Below are positions 17,718-27,342 of a DNA stretch of 64,000 nucleotides, piece after piece; position 1 is the first letter of the stretch; each line of letters begins with the position of its first letter. Origin of the DNA: Streptococcus suis (GTDB lineage: Bacteria; Bacillota; Bacilli; Lactobacillales; Streptococcaceae); contig NZ_JAMWEM010000007.1 in assembly GCF_024509525.1 (NCBI RefSeq), positions 1-64,000 on the forward strand, given 5' to 3'. The notes beneath the pieces are model-generated. The model saw only the letters and a list, made by a program, of their open reading frames with translations, did not search any database and had not been told where the DNA came from. Made by a program: the position numbers and the translations under genes.

Positions 17718-20700
17718 CTACTTCTCCTCCTTTTTCTTCAGTCCATAAGCCGTACCAAGTAGAATACCAGCTCCAATCAAGCCCAAAAGGGATTCCTGTT
17801 CCCCTGTATTTGGCAAAATGCTTGCTGGAACAGGCGGTTCAATAGTCTCAATTGGTGGTTGAGGTGGTGTGGGTTGATTTGGACTTGGTTCTTCAGGTTG
17901 AGGTGTATGTGTTACAACTGTATTTGAACTGATGACATAGCCATTCACTGTATGAAGGTAGGTATTCTCCACATGACCAGTCGCAATCCGTTTCATCTGC
18001 AGGTAAACATCTGCCTGAAAGGCTGAATCATCAGAGATAGTCTCTAAGAAGGATTTATCAAATGAAATTGACACGAGGCCATTTTCTGTATCTACCTGTT
18101 GCAAGGTATATTTCGTAACCTCCGTTCCTTCTTTTAAGACAGAACCGTCTTTGAGGATGACATCCGTCATCAGATAGCTGCGATAAACACCATTATACTC
18201 ATCATGCTTTTCATCATAGTTATCTTCAAAACCATATTCAAATAAATCTGTCGCACGATTGCTTGGGATCATCGCTCCAACCAAGCGATAGTTAAAGGTT
18301 TGATGCAAGGCCACTTCTTTACCATCAAGGCTGGCATCTTTATGAGACAAGTCGATCACCACATCTTTTTGCGGGTCTAATTTTGGAACATTATTAACCA
18401 CTGTTTCAGTGACATAGGCCAAGCCAAAATCAATCTGATAGGCTGTATTTTCATACTGACCACCTGTTTTGGTCAACTCATTTTTAACCGTCATCGGAAG
18501 CGTGACAACTAAGGTTTGACCAGTCTTCACATAGGTCTCATAAAAGGTTTTAGGATCATCGCTACTAAGAACTTGAATGGCTCCTTTAGGTGTAAACTGA
18601 CGTTTAGCAATGGCATCTTGGACGACTTTCGGAGCTTCTGACAAACTAGCGTAGGTGCTGACAGAGATACCAGATACACGATTGCCATCCTTATCCAAAA
18701 CTTGAATGCCATCAGGATTTAGGGTAAGGGCTTCTTCTGGGTAATCATCTACCATGTAAAATCCCTTGGCAAGAACATCATCCGTCACGACCATGTCCTT
18801 GTATTGACTGTAATCCAAGACAATTTTGTAATAATTGACCGTATTCGGAAGAACAGTCTTTCCATCAATTGAAATACCTTCTTGATTGGTATTAGACTTA
18901 TGTGGAGTTACTTTAGGGACAAAATTGGTCACCGTGTTGGTTTCATAGGCTTGGCCAAAGTCCACCTGATAAGCCACGTTTTCATAAGAATTCCCTGAAT
19001 TAAGCATGGTTTCCAAAACCATCATCGGAGTGACAATGGTAATATTCTCCCCCTTGGTCACATAAGATTCAAAAAAGGCTTGTGGGTCCTCAGGCATGAA
19101 AACTTGAAAAGCTCCTTTAGGCTGAATTTTTTGTTTCGAAAGGGCTGCTTGTAGTGTTTTAGGAGCTTCTGATAATTGAGAATAAGACTTCACCGTGATT
19201 CCTGAAACTGTTTTGCCATCAGATGTGATAAACTGAATAGCTGCTTCATCCGGCAATAAAGCTTCTTCTGGATAATCATCCACAAAGTAAAAACCTTGTG
19301 CAATCTGAGTGTTGTCTGCTTTAATCCCTCGGTATTGGTCCAAGTCCCATGAGAGAGTATAGTGATTTTGAGTTCCCACTAGCATGGGCTTCCCATTGAT
19401 GTCCACTTTGTCTTTATTGAGGTTTTGTTTCTTGGGTTCTGGAGAAACAAGCGTGTTAGTCACTTCCTTGGTTTCATAGCCATTTCCAAAATCAACTTGG
19501 TAAGCCTTGTTTGTATAGGTCTTTGTCTGACCGTAGAGACTATCTTTAACCGTCATTTTGGTCAAAAGAGCTAAAGAAGTTCCTGTTTGAACATACTGGT
19601 CATAAAAGGCTTGGTTGTCATCCGGCAAAAAGACTTGAAAGGCACCTGTTGGTGTAATCTTAGCACGAGCCAATTTATCTTGAAGGTCTTTAGGGGCTTC
19701 ATTTAGGGAAGCATAGTTTTTAACCGTTATTCCTGATACCTTCTGACCGTCAAGGGTTGTAACAGCCGTCCCATTTTCCACCACATCAAGCACTTCCTCT
19801 GGGTAATCGTCCACAAAGAAGAAGCCTCGTGCAATTGTCTCTTTAGCAGAACGATCTCCCTTATACTGGTCCAAATCCCAAGTCAAACGATAGTGGTTGG
19901 TTGTGCCAAAGGCTACGACCGTGTCATTAATGAGGACACCATCCGCATTTTCATTGTTTTTATCTGGTGTAATGAGTGTAGTTGTCTCCCCATCACCTGG
20001 TGTACGAACCGTTACAACATTTGAAGTGACTGTGTAAGCATTGGTTGTGCCCTTGTTCAAAAGGAGTTTGTAACTATTGGAATAGGTTGCCCCATCATTT
20101 TGAACAGAACCATAGAGTTTTGGAGCGGTCAGTTGATAAACCTTGGTTAAATCTTTATTTACCTCCTGCAACAAGTTTTCCTTTGCGGTTAAGGTCACAA
20201 AATTCTTAGTCTCATCAAAGCTAAGGACATAGTTTCCATTCTCTTTTTGTGTTGTTTCCTTATCAAATAGGTAACCAGCAGGCAAGTAGTCCTCAAAAAT
20301 GAGACTAGTCGTTTGGGCACGATTGGGCGATAAGGCATCAACTGTTAAGGGATAAATCACCGTTGAATCTTTTGCGACAGTTTTCTCATGAAGATTAGCT
20401 TGGTCACTATTGACCACTTCTTTCATAATCTCTGGAGTTGTCGTCAAACGGTACGCATGATAATGGACAGTTGGTGCTTGTGGTGGCGTTGGAAGTTCTT
20501 TTGGAGTAGGTTTAACAGGTAAGGTTACTTTGGTCAAGGTCAGACTAGGCTGCACCACTTCTTTCAAAGGCTTTGGCGTGAAGGTCACAGGCTTTTCTGG
20601 TGTAAAAGTTTTTGGAATATAGACATCTGGTGTTACCGTAATAGGTTCTGGAATGGGTTCAAGTTCCACCGTTACATGAGGTTTGGGACTATATGGTGTT

Positions 20701-22613
20701 ACAGTACGTGCCACTGGTAGGGTATTTAAGGCAAACCAGTAAGACAAACCAACATTCTGTGGCATATCACCTTGGCCAAAGGTGACTGTGTAGGTATTTC
20801 CTGATGTAACTGTTGAGACAATTGCTCCTTTATAAGCATAACGACTTGATGTGGTATCCCATTCCTCAGGTAAATTCAAATCACTTGCACGGTTGGAACC
20901 CAAAGAACGTGCTAGACCTTCATTAGTCACTTGAACGGTAGAACCATTAATCGGCACAAATTTCCCAGAAGTATCTTTGACATATTCTAGACCAATGTCA
21001 TTATGATTGAGGGAAGAATGTGTGAAGACTCCTGGCTTTTCTTTGGAGAAGGTAACTTGTGAACCGTCTTCCAAGAAATACTTAGCAACTACACGAAACT
21101 CCATCTTGTCTGTTCGCCAGTCACCGTTTCCGTCATTTCGATAGGCAATAAAGCCCTCTGTGGGATCGTTTGGTACAACCAATTTCACGGCATTGGTTCC
21201 AGCTGGTGATACAAGGTTGGTAATTTCGTAAGTCACTCGACTAATCTTTTTACCATCAAATCGTGCATTTTGAAGATTTTGATAGCTAAAACTAAGAGTC
21301 TCACCTGTTTTGAAGCTGTCATAGACAAAGAATCCTGTTGAATCCAAAATTCTTGAGTAGCCACCCAGCATAGCATCACCAGTTGAAATGATCTGATTAG
21401 GATTTCGGGTATTGGCTCCATGTTGTGCTTGTGGCTCACCGTTATTGAGATTGAGGGCTTGAGCAAGGGCTTCAGAAATATAACCTTCTTCACCTTTTGA
21501 AATCTCGGCCAAGTCACGTTGATAGCGTTCCATTTCTTTGGCATTGTGGGCATCAATCGCTTCATTCTCTTTTCTGGCTGCGGCTTCTTTTTCTTTATTA
21601 CGTTTTGTAATAGCTTCAATCTCGGCAGCACGATCTGAAACGAATTGTTCTTTCTCCTGATTCACTTGATCTACTGCGGCTTGACCTGCACGGTTTTCAG
21701 CATCAACAGCTGCTTGACCAGCCTGATTACGCCTTTCAATGGCTTCATTATCTGCCTTTGCCTTAGCAAGTCCAGCTTCATTTTCTTTTTGAATGGCCTG
21801 ATTTTTCGCAACAATATCATCTGCCTTTGTTTTCTTTGTTAGATAATCCGCTACAGCTTGTTCGTTCGTTGATTGACTGGTTTCAACAGTCTTGCCATAG
21901 TTTGTATAGTCTAATACAGATGTCCCATTTCCTGATGAAACTACTTGTTCTTTTACTGTCACATCAGCATCTGCATACTGGGATTTTAGGTCATTGACTT
22001 TGGTATCAACCCAAGTATTTGTCTCTTTACCAGTTTGGTTGGCCCCTTCGTAGGCCTGTGACAGCTCCCTATTTTCTTGTTCAATGCGGGCTTTATTCGA
22101 TTCGTATGTCGCTTTGTCAGCTTTGTAGGTTTCAGTAACTTCATTGATAGCCACAACTTGGTTTTGGGCATCTGCTTCTGCTTTTGAAATTTGTTGGCTG
22201 GTCTCTGTCGCAGAAGTTGTATTTCCTAAATCCATTGGACTATCTTCAACCGTAGAAACACCTTCAGCCTTTGCCTCTTCAACTGCTTGTGTTACCGTAT
22301 CATGTGGTACGGTGACTGCAATTGCACCGTTAGATTGTCCAGTTGAAACTAAACTTTCAGTTTGTTCAGAAACAGGGTTTGGCTGTGCGTCTGGTAAATT
22401 CGTGGCTGGATTTTCCGTTCGTTGAATGCTGGTGTCAACTGATGATGAGACTTCATCAGCATGTGCAACTGTTCCACCCCAAGCAACAACAGCAGTCACC
22501 ATGGTTCCAAGGGCAACCGAGCAAAGGGTTCGGTATTTTTTACTCTTACGAAAGACGTGTTTCTCGCCTTTTTCCTGATTGACAAGAAAGTGATGATTAC
22601 ATGTTTTGGTCAT
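17718..22613 (-). CDS. Antigen I/II-family LPXTG surface adhesin
   Basis: The 1,631-residue cell-wall protein has a long signal peptide ending near 'AHADE' (about residue 54). An Ala/Glu-rich helical stalk with repeats such as 'NRAGQAAVD' follows (about 120-370). Next are a GbpC/Spa-type V domain (about 385-690) and a Pro-rich segment ('PEPITVTPDVYIPKTFTPEK'). Then come three related modules sharing 'FVDDYPEEA' and 'AYQVDFG'-like blocks (about 890-1,430) and a final C-domain. The end is 'LPNTG' (about 1,600), a hydrophobic stretch and 'KKKEEK', the sortase A signal. Family members bind salivary glycoproteins, fibronectin or collagen. GAAGGA precedes the ATG. It is intact ICE cargo likely to affect adhesion. 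Confidence 0.92.
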   Translation of the reverse strand: MTKTCNHHFLVNQEKGEKHVFRKSKKYRTLCSVALGTMVTAVVAWGGTVAHADEVSSSVDTSIQRTENPATNLPDAQPNPVSEQTESLVSTGQSNGAIAVTVPHDTVTQAVEEAKAEGVSTVEDSPMDLGNTTSATETSQQISKAEADAQNQVVAINEVTETYKADKATYESNKARIEQENRELSQAYEGANQTGKETNTWVDTKVNDLKSQYADADVTVKEQVVSSGNGTSVLDYTNYGKTVETSQSTNEQAVADYLTKKTKADDIVAKNQAIQKENEAGLAKAKADNEAIERRNQAGQAAVDAENRAGQAAVDQVNQEKEQFVSDRAAEIEAITKRNKEKEAAARKENEAIDAHNAKEMERYQRDLAEISKGEEGYISEALAQALNLNNGEPQAQHGANTRNPNQIISTGDAMLGGYSRILDSTGFFVYDSFKTGETLSFSYQNLQNARFDGKKISRVTYEITNLVSPAGTNAVKLVVPNDPTEGFIAYRNDGNGDWRTDKMEFRVVAKYFLEDGSQVTFSKEKPGVFTHSSLNHNDIGLEYVKDTSGKFVPINGSTVQVTNEGLARSLGSNRASDLNLPEEWDTTSSRYAYKGAIVSTVTSGNTYTVTFGQGDMPQNVGLSYWFALNTLPVARTVTPYSPKPHVTVELEPIPEPITVTPDVYIPKTFTPEKPVTFTPKPLKEVVQPSLTLTKVTLPVKPTPKELPTPPQAPTVHYHAYRLTTTPEIMKEVVNSDQANLHEKTVAKDSTVIYPLTVDALSPNRAQTTSLIFEDYLPAGYLFDKETTQKENGNYVLSFDETKNFVTLTAKENLLQEVNKDLTKVYQLTAPKLYGSVQNDGATYSNSYKLLLNKGTTNAYTVTSNVVTVRTPGDGETTTLITPDKNNENADGVLINDTVVAFGTTNHYRLTWDLDQYKGDRSAKETIARGFFFVDDYPEEVLDVVENGTAVTTLDGQKVSGITVKNYASLNEAPKDLQDKLARAKITPTGAFQVFLPDDNQAFYDQYVQTGTSLALLTKMTVKDSLYGQTKTYTNKAYQVDFGNGYETKEVTNTLVSPEPKKQNLNKDKVDINGKPMLVGTQNHYTLSWDLDQYRGIKADNTQIAQGFYFVDDYPEEALLPDEAAIQFITSDGKTVSGITVKSYSQLSEAPKTLQAALSKQKIQPKGAFQVFMPEDPQAFFESYVTKGENITIVTPMMVLETMLNSGNSYENVAYQVDFGQAYETNTVTNFVPKVTPHKSNTNQEGISIDGKTVLPNTVNYYKIVLDYSQYKDMVVTDDVLAKGFYMVDDYPEEALTLNPDGIQVLDKDGNRVSGISVSTYASLSEAPKVVQDAIAKRQFTPKGAIQVLSSDDPKTFYETYVKTGQTLVVTLPMTVKNELTKTGGQYENTAYQIDFGLAYVTETVVNNVPKLDPQKDVVIDLSHKDASLDGKEVALHQTFNYRLVGAMIPSNRATDLFEYGFEDNYDEKHDEYNGVYRSYLMTDVILKDGSVLKEGTEVTKYTLQQVDTENGLVSISFDKSFLETISDDSAFQADVYLQMKRIATGHVENTYLHTVNGYVISSNTVVTHTPQPEEPSPNQPTPPQPPIETIEPPVPASILPNTGEQESLLGLIGAGILLGTAYGLKKKEEK

Positions 22614-22819
22614 AAATAGTCCTTCTTTTCTTTTTTATGTAGCAACAAACTGTCACTCTTTATTAGATACGAGGGCGTTAAGCGAGCACGACAAAAATAG
22701 GAGTTTTGACGAAGAACTTTCCGTTCTAGGAGAAACTCTCTTTTTTGTACAGCTCGTAGCCCAAGTTCAATACCATCATAAAAAAGAAGGCTTGATTTTG
22801 TTATCACAATAAAATGAGG

Positions 22820-22853
22820 GAAAAGAAAAAAGCCACCCATAAAAGTGGGGGAC
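22820..22853 (-). terminator. Terminator of the abiE operon
   Basis: A stem GTCCCCCA/TGGGTGGC (one mismatch) is followed on the minus strand by TTTTTT, just after the abiEii stop. The remaining gap down to 22,613 should contain the adhesin promoter, though I cannot pick one with confidence. Confidence 0.6.
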
Positions 22854-22868
22854 TAAAATAATTGATGT

Positions 22869-23867
22869 CTAAAGTTTATGGATTTCTTTTTCTAAATTAG
22901 CGATAGTTGTTAACAACTCTTCAAATGATGGCACAGACCCATAAAACATTTCTTTCATCTGGTTGTAATCTGATTCAATTTCATTCAATCTGTAATCATC
23001 TGGAAGTAATCTGATTCTTTCAATAGTTGCGTCTTCATATTTTGCCCATTTTCGAGGATAAAATTTTTCCTTAAATGAAACAACTTTCTCCAATAACTCT
23101 TGATTCATAAAGGCTCTATTCTTATAAATCGAATGGGCAAGACAGTAAATATCATAATAATGCCGTGCATAGCGTATAGGGATTTTACTATCTGCTGGTC
23201 TATTTGCCTCATGATGTAAAATTGTAGCTTTTTCCCAAAAGGTTCTCTCAGGTAAAACAGTCCTAACTGAAATACTATCTCCCACAAATAGCATAGGGTA
23301 AACCTTGTATAAATCAGGAGTAATCTCTACCATTTCAGAGGGTGTCCAGGCAGCTAAAGCACCAATTTCTAAGCGAATGACTTGCTTCACATACTCTGAT
23401 TGGAAACTTGTCGGATATTCAAAAAGTACTGTTTGTGGGTCATTTACATCTATACTAATTTGAAAATCATCTTCAATCAGTTTCGCAAAATCTAACCTCA
23501 TCTGTGGAATTAACGTATTCACAAGAAAGTCTTCTGCTTTTAAATTTGATTCCTTATTGAACTTGTCCTGTTGCGTATTTGAACGGGATTGCCACGGTTC
23601 GTCTTTACCATATCCAATAACCTGCCAATCCAAGATTAAATCAATATCTTCTGAGAATCGCTTAATTAAATCATAGCACTTAGAAAGACTTGTACCCCCT
23701 TTAAATGTAAAAGCATCCTTCCATTCACTCTTTGTAAAGAGATAGTTGAGTACGAAACAAACCCAATAATCTTTTTCAACGATCACTTCATTGATACCAA
23801 GTCTCTCCGCAGCATTTCTAATAATGGCTTGAAGGTCGTCTTTGGAAATTTTTTTAAATTCTAGCAT
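22869..23867 (-). CDS. abiEii: AbiEii/AbiGii-type nucleotidyltransferase toxin
   Basis: The 332-residue protein matches the AbiEii toxin family of type IV toxin-antitoxin systems, in which a DNA polymerase beta-like nucleotidyltransferase arrests growth during phage infection. Visible features are 'FKGGTSLSKCYDLIKRFSEDIDLIL', containing the GGTSLSK and SEDIDL motifs that define the catalytic core (about 58-82), and 'ERTFWEKATILHHEA' near residue 208-222. All key residues appear present. The ATG lies two bases after the antitoxin stop. It probably stabilises the ICE and may block phages. Confidence 0.92.
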   Translation of the reverse strand: MLEFKKISKDDLQAIIRNAAERLGINEVIVEKDYWVCFVLNYLFTKSEWKDAFTFKGGTSLSKCYDLIKRFSEDIDLILDWQVIGYGKDEPWQSRSNTQQDKFNKESNLKAEDFLVNTLIPQMRLDFAKLIEDDFQISIDVNDPQTVLFEYPTSFQSEYVKQVIRLEIGALAAWTPSEMVEITPDLYKVYPMLFVGDSISVRTVLPERTFWEKATILHHEANRPADSKIPIRYARHYYDIYCLAHSIYKNRAFMNQELLEKVVSFKEKFYPRKWAKYEDATIERIRLLPDDYRLNEIESDYNQMKEMFYGSVPSFEELLTTIANLEKEIHKL

Positions 23868-23869
23868 CT

Positions 23870-24472
23870 TTAGGATTCTCCTATTTTTTTCAAGATTTTA
23901 TAAATCCATGCACTGGTAGTCTTGCCTTCCTCAAGAAGTTTCTCTTTATCACTTTTAGTTAACCTTTTCTTAAGATAAAGAATCTGTTCTTCTGAAATAT
24001 TATCTTTTCCAATAGCTTTGATGGCTTGAATAACTAGTGCAGTTAATTGTGACATATTTGAAATGGTACTGTTTGTTGTTCGCTTGAATACTAGCTTCGT
24101 ATTTCCAATTAAAAAATTTACATACCGTCCATCAGAAATATATGTCCATTGAGCTGGAACTTGTGTTGACAACCCTAATAAATTTAGAGCTGTGTTCCCT
24201 GAAGGTGCAATTGTCCAATTATATTTTCTAGCAATGGCAATAGCCACTTCATTTATTGAAGGAGACTCAAATTCCCCAATCAACTCAATAAACCTTGGTT
24301 TGTAATACACACCGTTTACAATACGTTGAATCGTTCCATCGTTAACAAATCGATTCAAATTTTTTCTAATTGTCTCATAATCAGCGAGCTCTAAAAAATC
24401 ATTTGAAATAAAGACTGCGCCGTCTGGCAGATTATCAATCTTACTATTTATTTTAGACTTTATGTTAATCAA
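23870..24472 (-). CDS. abiEi: AbiEi-type antitoxin/autorepressor (DUF6088)
   Basis: This is the cognate antitoxin of AbiEii, with an N-terminal winged helix ('YETIRKNLNRFVNDGTIQRIVNGVYYKP') and a C-terminal antitoxin domain. A TTG at 24,472 (product starting MINIKSK, 200 residues) is preferred. It follows GGTGGTGAGG, whereas the longer TTG at 24,493 lies inside the operator and upstream of the expected transcription start. Family members repress their own operon by binding inverted repeats, which fits the palindrome found over the promoter. Confidence 0.88.
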   Translation of the reverse strand: MINIKSKINSKIDNLPDGAVFISNDFLELADYETIRKNLNRFVNDGTIQRIVNGVYYKPRFIELIGEFESPSINEVAIAIARKYNWTIAPSGNTALNLLGLSTQVPAQWTYISDGRYVNFLIGNTKLVFKRTTNSTISNMSQLTALVIQAIKAIGKDNISEEQILYLKKRLTKSDKEKLLEEGKTTSAWIYKILKKIGES

Positions 24473-24484
24473 TTCCTCACCACC

Positions 24485-24524
24485 TTGTCCCAAATATTAT
24501 ACAATATTTGGGACAAAACGACAA
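24485..24524 (-). promoter_or_regulatory. abiE promoter inside a perfect palindromic operator
   Basis: Arms of 14 bp (24,485-24,498 and 24,503-24,516, TTGTCCCAAATATT type) surround a 4-bp centre. On the minus strand a -10 TATAAT (24,501-24,496) lies across the centre. A -35 TTGTCG is at 24,524-24,519, with 17-bp spacing. A repressor bound here would cover the -10 and the start point. The likely repressor is AbiEi. Confidence 0.85.
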
Positions 24525-24539
24525 CTATCTTTCTGGAGA

Positions 24540-27341
24540 TTATTTCGTCGTATAAGCAAAACTCAAGCTACTATCCACTCCAGATAATTTACGGAAGGTA
24601 TAGTTTGGATTGCCATTGTAGTTGGTTTCGGAGATAAGGAATGAGCCATCTGGGTAGACTTTTTCGACGAAAGCCACATGTCCGTATTCTGTTGGTGTAC
24701 CATGTCCTCCTCCCGCAAAGGAAAGAATAGCTCCTGCTTGTGGACTTGTCCCTGTCTCTCCACCGAGACTTTCGGCTGTACGCACCCAATCTTGCCCATT
24801 ACCCATGGTACTGATAATTGGAATCTTCTCACCGTTTTTACCTTTGAGTTTTAGACCCAGTTGGTTGATACGGGCTGCGACTCCCCAAGTACATTGGCCG
24901 TAGGCATACCCCATACCGTCACCACCTCCTGGAACAGAGTTTTCAAAAAGGTCTCCTCGTACAGCTTCAAGTGCTTTTGGATCACTTTGTGCTGTCCCAC
25001 CGTTGGGTTGACTAAAGCCTTTTTCAATTTGGTAATACCACTCACTTGCTCTTGTCTGACGTTCAAGTAGCTTATCACCACTATTTCCTTCCCAGTAAAT
25101 GAGAAAGAGTTGGGCAAGACTAGCTGGACTACCTGTATTTTTGAAGAAGTCCTTTAACCAGTTGGTGTAATAAGGACTATCCCCATGCAACATGAAATCC
25201 AGTTGTAACCCTAAGTCATACCATTTTTGATGTTTTCCTTTGGCATATTCCAACAATAAAGTATGTCTGCGTGACCCATCCGCGGTATCTGTCCATTGTC
25301 CTAAGCCCAACCCACGCTTAAGAATATTTGGGTAACGTCCATTGTATATAGTTGGACCATTAAGTGAGAGCCAGCCCTCATCATCCCACGAACTATCTGT
25401 CGCACCAATAGGGGGAGATAGATAGTCGCCCTCGGCACGTTTCGGGTTGATGGAGGATTCTACCGACCAGTTACCTAGAATGGCTGCGATGGCTTGATTG
25501 GTCGCACCTTTGCTTTTAAGATAGTCATAAATTGCCTTTGCTCTCTCGAACTCATCGCCGCCAAACTGACCGATAGTTGGAAGAATGGAGGTCTGAACCT
25601 GAATCACTTTTGGAAAGTAGAATGCTGGATTGACATAGACCAACTTATCCGTATCATCATCAACTTTTTGATAGGTGACCTTTAGACCCGTTCCATCTTT
25701 GGTCTGACCAATAATATCTCCTGCCAAGACTTGTTGATTTTCACTCACACGACCTGAATGAATACCAAACAATGTTAGCTTAGTCTTGTTCACTCCCTTT
25801 CCAGATGTCAAAATAATATTCTCTCCATCAAGAGATACCTTACCATCCATAGGAGACACAATGACTTGACCTTCTTTTGCTTCTAAGATGATATGGTGAT
25901 GAAGCGTTGGTTTCTCATCAATGACCTCATAACCATATCGGTAGGTCATGTTTAAGCTATCCTCATCGGTCTGTCCCTGAAAGGGATTGTCCAATTCTTG
26001 AAGGGCTAAATAGTTGCCTTCTTCGGTCAACTCCTTTAGTTCTTCTTGGTCCTCATCAGACAGCTTGTAAGCAGGTTCCTTATACAAGTCAGACATGGAT
26101 TTAATAGAATCACCACCATTTAAGTCCGTCCACACTTGACTGAGAAATGCTTTGTAGGTCGTACCACCCGTTTCCATGAAATCGTCGAGCTTGTAGTCTT
26201 GGTATTGATGATTCATGTAAACCATAACCTCATCAATTTTGGTGTAATAGGTAATCCCTTTTTCGTTGGTTCTTGTATGCTCCGCATCTTCCAACGTCAT
26301 GTGGATATAACTCTTACTCAATTCTATCTCATCTTGTTGAATGACACTACTACCTGAAACACTCATGAAAAAGCTCATCATCAAAAGGAGTATCAAGAGA
26401 ATGCCTGAGACAATCCAAGTCAAAGGATTTCCCGCAAGGACAGAAAAGAAAGTCAGACTTCCCTTAATGGCTTGGACGATTCCTTTGAAACCTGCGACAC
26501 TTTGTTTTCTCACATGCTTTAAAAAGGTTTGGTAGCGTCTTCTTGGTTTAAGAGGTTTCTGGCGTGTGAATCCTTTTCCCTTTTTGAAGTTCTGGAATCG
26601 TTCCTTTCCATGAGAAAATTTTGTTTTGGTAAACCGCACACCAGTCTGTCCACTTTTTACTACCACCTTACCTGCTTGATAGGTAAACCTGCCATAGCGT
26701 CTGACTTTTAGGCTAGTATCCTTCATGGTTCTAAGTCCATCTAAATCATCCTCCTGTGCTATCAGGTCAAGGGATTCAGATGCAGCTAAGCCTAATCCAG
26801 CTTTGACTTTGGTAGAACTTTTCTTAGACTTTCGGACTTTCTTGAGTTGTTTAACCTCACGCTTGGCAGAACTTACGTCTCTTTCTGCACTTAGCCGATC
26901 AAATGATTTTTCTTGGTGAAACTGAAAGCGAGACATCAGGGAAGGATTTTCTTTTTGGAAAGTAAACTTGGGATTAACTACCTGTTGTTTCTCACTTAGT
27001 TTCACTTCTGACAGATGTTTTCTTGCCGTCCGCAAACGTTCTTGAGCTTGAGGAAGTCGATAGTTCTTGATTTCCTTTACCTTCAACAGTCTAGGAGAAA
27101 CATAGGTAATTTCCTTTAGAAACTTCTCTTCTGCTTCCTTTTGGCTACTGAGTAGATTTTCTTTTAACTCTATTTTCTTATCTTGAAAAAGAGAATTTTG
27201 GGCTGGTTTTCGAAATCGGCCTTTTTTAGGAACAGTCTGTCTTAAGGTCCTAACTTCTTTCCGATAATGCATACGGGCTGATTTTAAGTTGCTTCGAAAG
27301 TTTTGCCTAGCCTGTTTGACTAGCTTTTTATCCTCTTTCAT
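24540..27341 (-). CDS. VirB1-like conjugation cell-wall hydrolase
   Basis: The 933-residue protein has a very basic N-terminal region (1-280) and one membrane segment (about 295-325). A degenerate M23-like beta domain follows ('VIVSPMDGKVSLDGENI'), then a lysozyme-like domain (about 600-760, 'ILGNWSVESSINP', 'GLGLGQWTD'). The C-terminus is a CHAP amidase domain with 'GQCTWGVAAR' (catalytic Cys) and 'YGHVAFVEKV' (catalytic His). It would open peptidoglycan for the mating channel. It directly follows virB4. The length is typical of ICESa2603-type elements. Confidence 0.92.
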   Translation of the reverse strand: MKEDKKLVKQARQNFRSNLKSARMHYRKEVRTLRQTVPKKGRFRKPAQNSLFQDKKIELKENLLSSQKEAEEKFLKEITYVSPRLLKVKEIKNYRLPQAQERLRTARKHLSEVKLSEKQQVVNPKFTFQKENPSLMSRFQFHQEKSFDRLSAERDVSSAKREVKQLKKVRKSKKSSTKVKAGLGLAASESLDLIAQEDDLDGLRTMKDTSLKVRRYGRFTYQAGKVVVKSGQTGVRFTKTKFSHGKERFQNFKKGKGFTRQKPLKPRRRYQTFLKHVRKQSVAGFKGIVQAIKGSLTFFSVLAGNPLTWIVSGILLILLLMMSFFMSVSGSSVIQQDEIELSKSYIHMTLEDAEHTRTNEKGITYYTKIDEVMVYMNHQYQDYKLDDFMETGGTTYKAFLSQVWTDLNGGDSIKSMSDLYKEPAYKLSDEDQEELKELTEEGNYLALQELDNPFQGQTDEDSLNMTYRYGYEVIDEKPTLHHHIILEAKEGQVIVSPMDGKVSLDGENIILTSGKGVNKTKLTLFGIHSGRVSENQQVLAGDIIGQTKDGTGLKVTYQKVDDDTDKLVYVNPAFYFPKVIQVQTSILPTIGQFGGDEFERAKAIYDYLKSKGATNQAIAAILGNWSVESSINPKRAEGDYLSPPIGATDSSWDDEGWLSLNGPTIYNGRYPNILKRGLGLGQWTDTADGSRRHTLLLEYAKGKHQKWYDLGLQLDFMLHGDSPYYTNWLKDFFKNTGSPASLAQLFLIYWEGNSGDKLLERQTRASEWYYQIEKGFSQPNGGTAQSDPKALEAVRGDLFENSVPGGGDGMGYAYGQCTWGVAARINQLGLKLKGKNGEKIPIISTMGNGQDWVRTAESLGGETGTSPQAGAILSFAGGGHGTPTEYGHVAFVEKVYPDGSFLISETNYNGNPNYTFRKLSGVDSSLSFAYTTK

Positions 27342-27342
27342 C

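Noticed and set aside
22610..22840. A 76-residue minus-strand frame upstream of the adhesin
   Set aside because: It starts inside the abiE terminator, has no ribosome site and overlaps the adhesin start. It could contain a small real gene, but nothing supports one.
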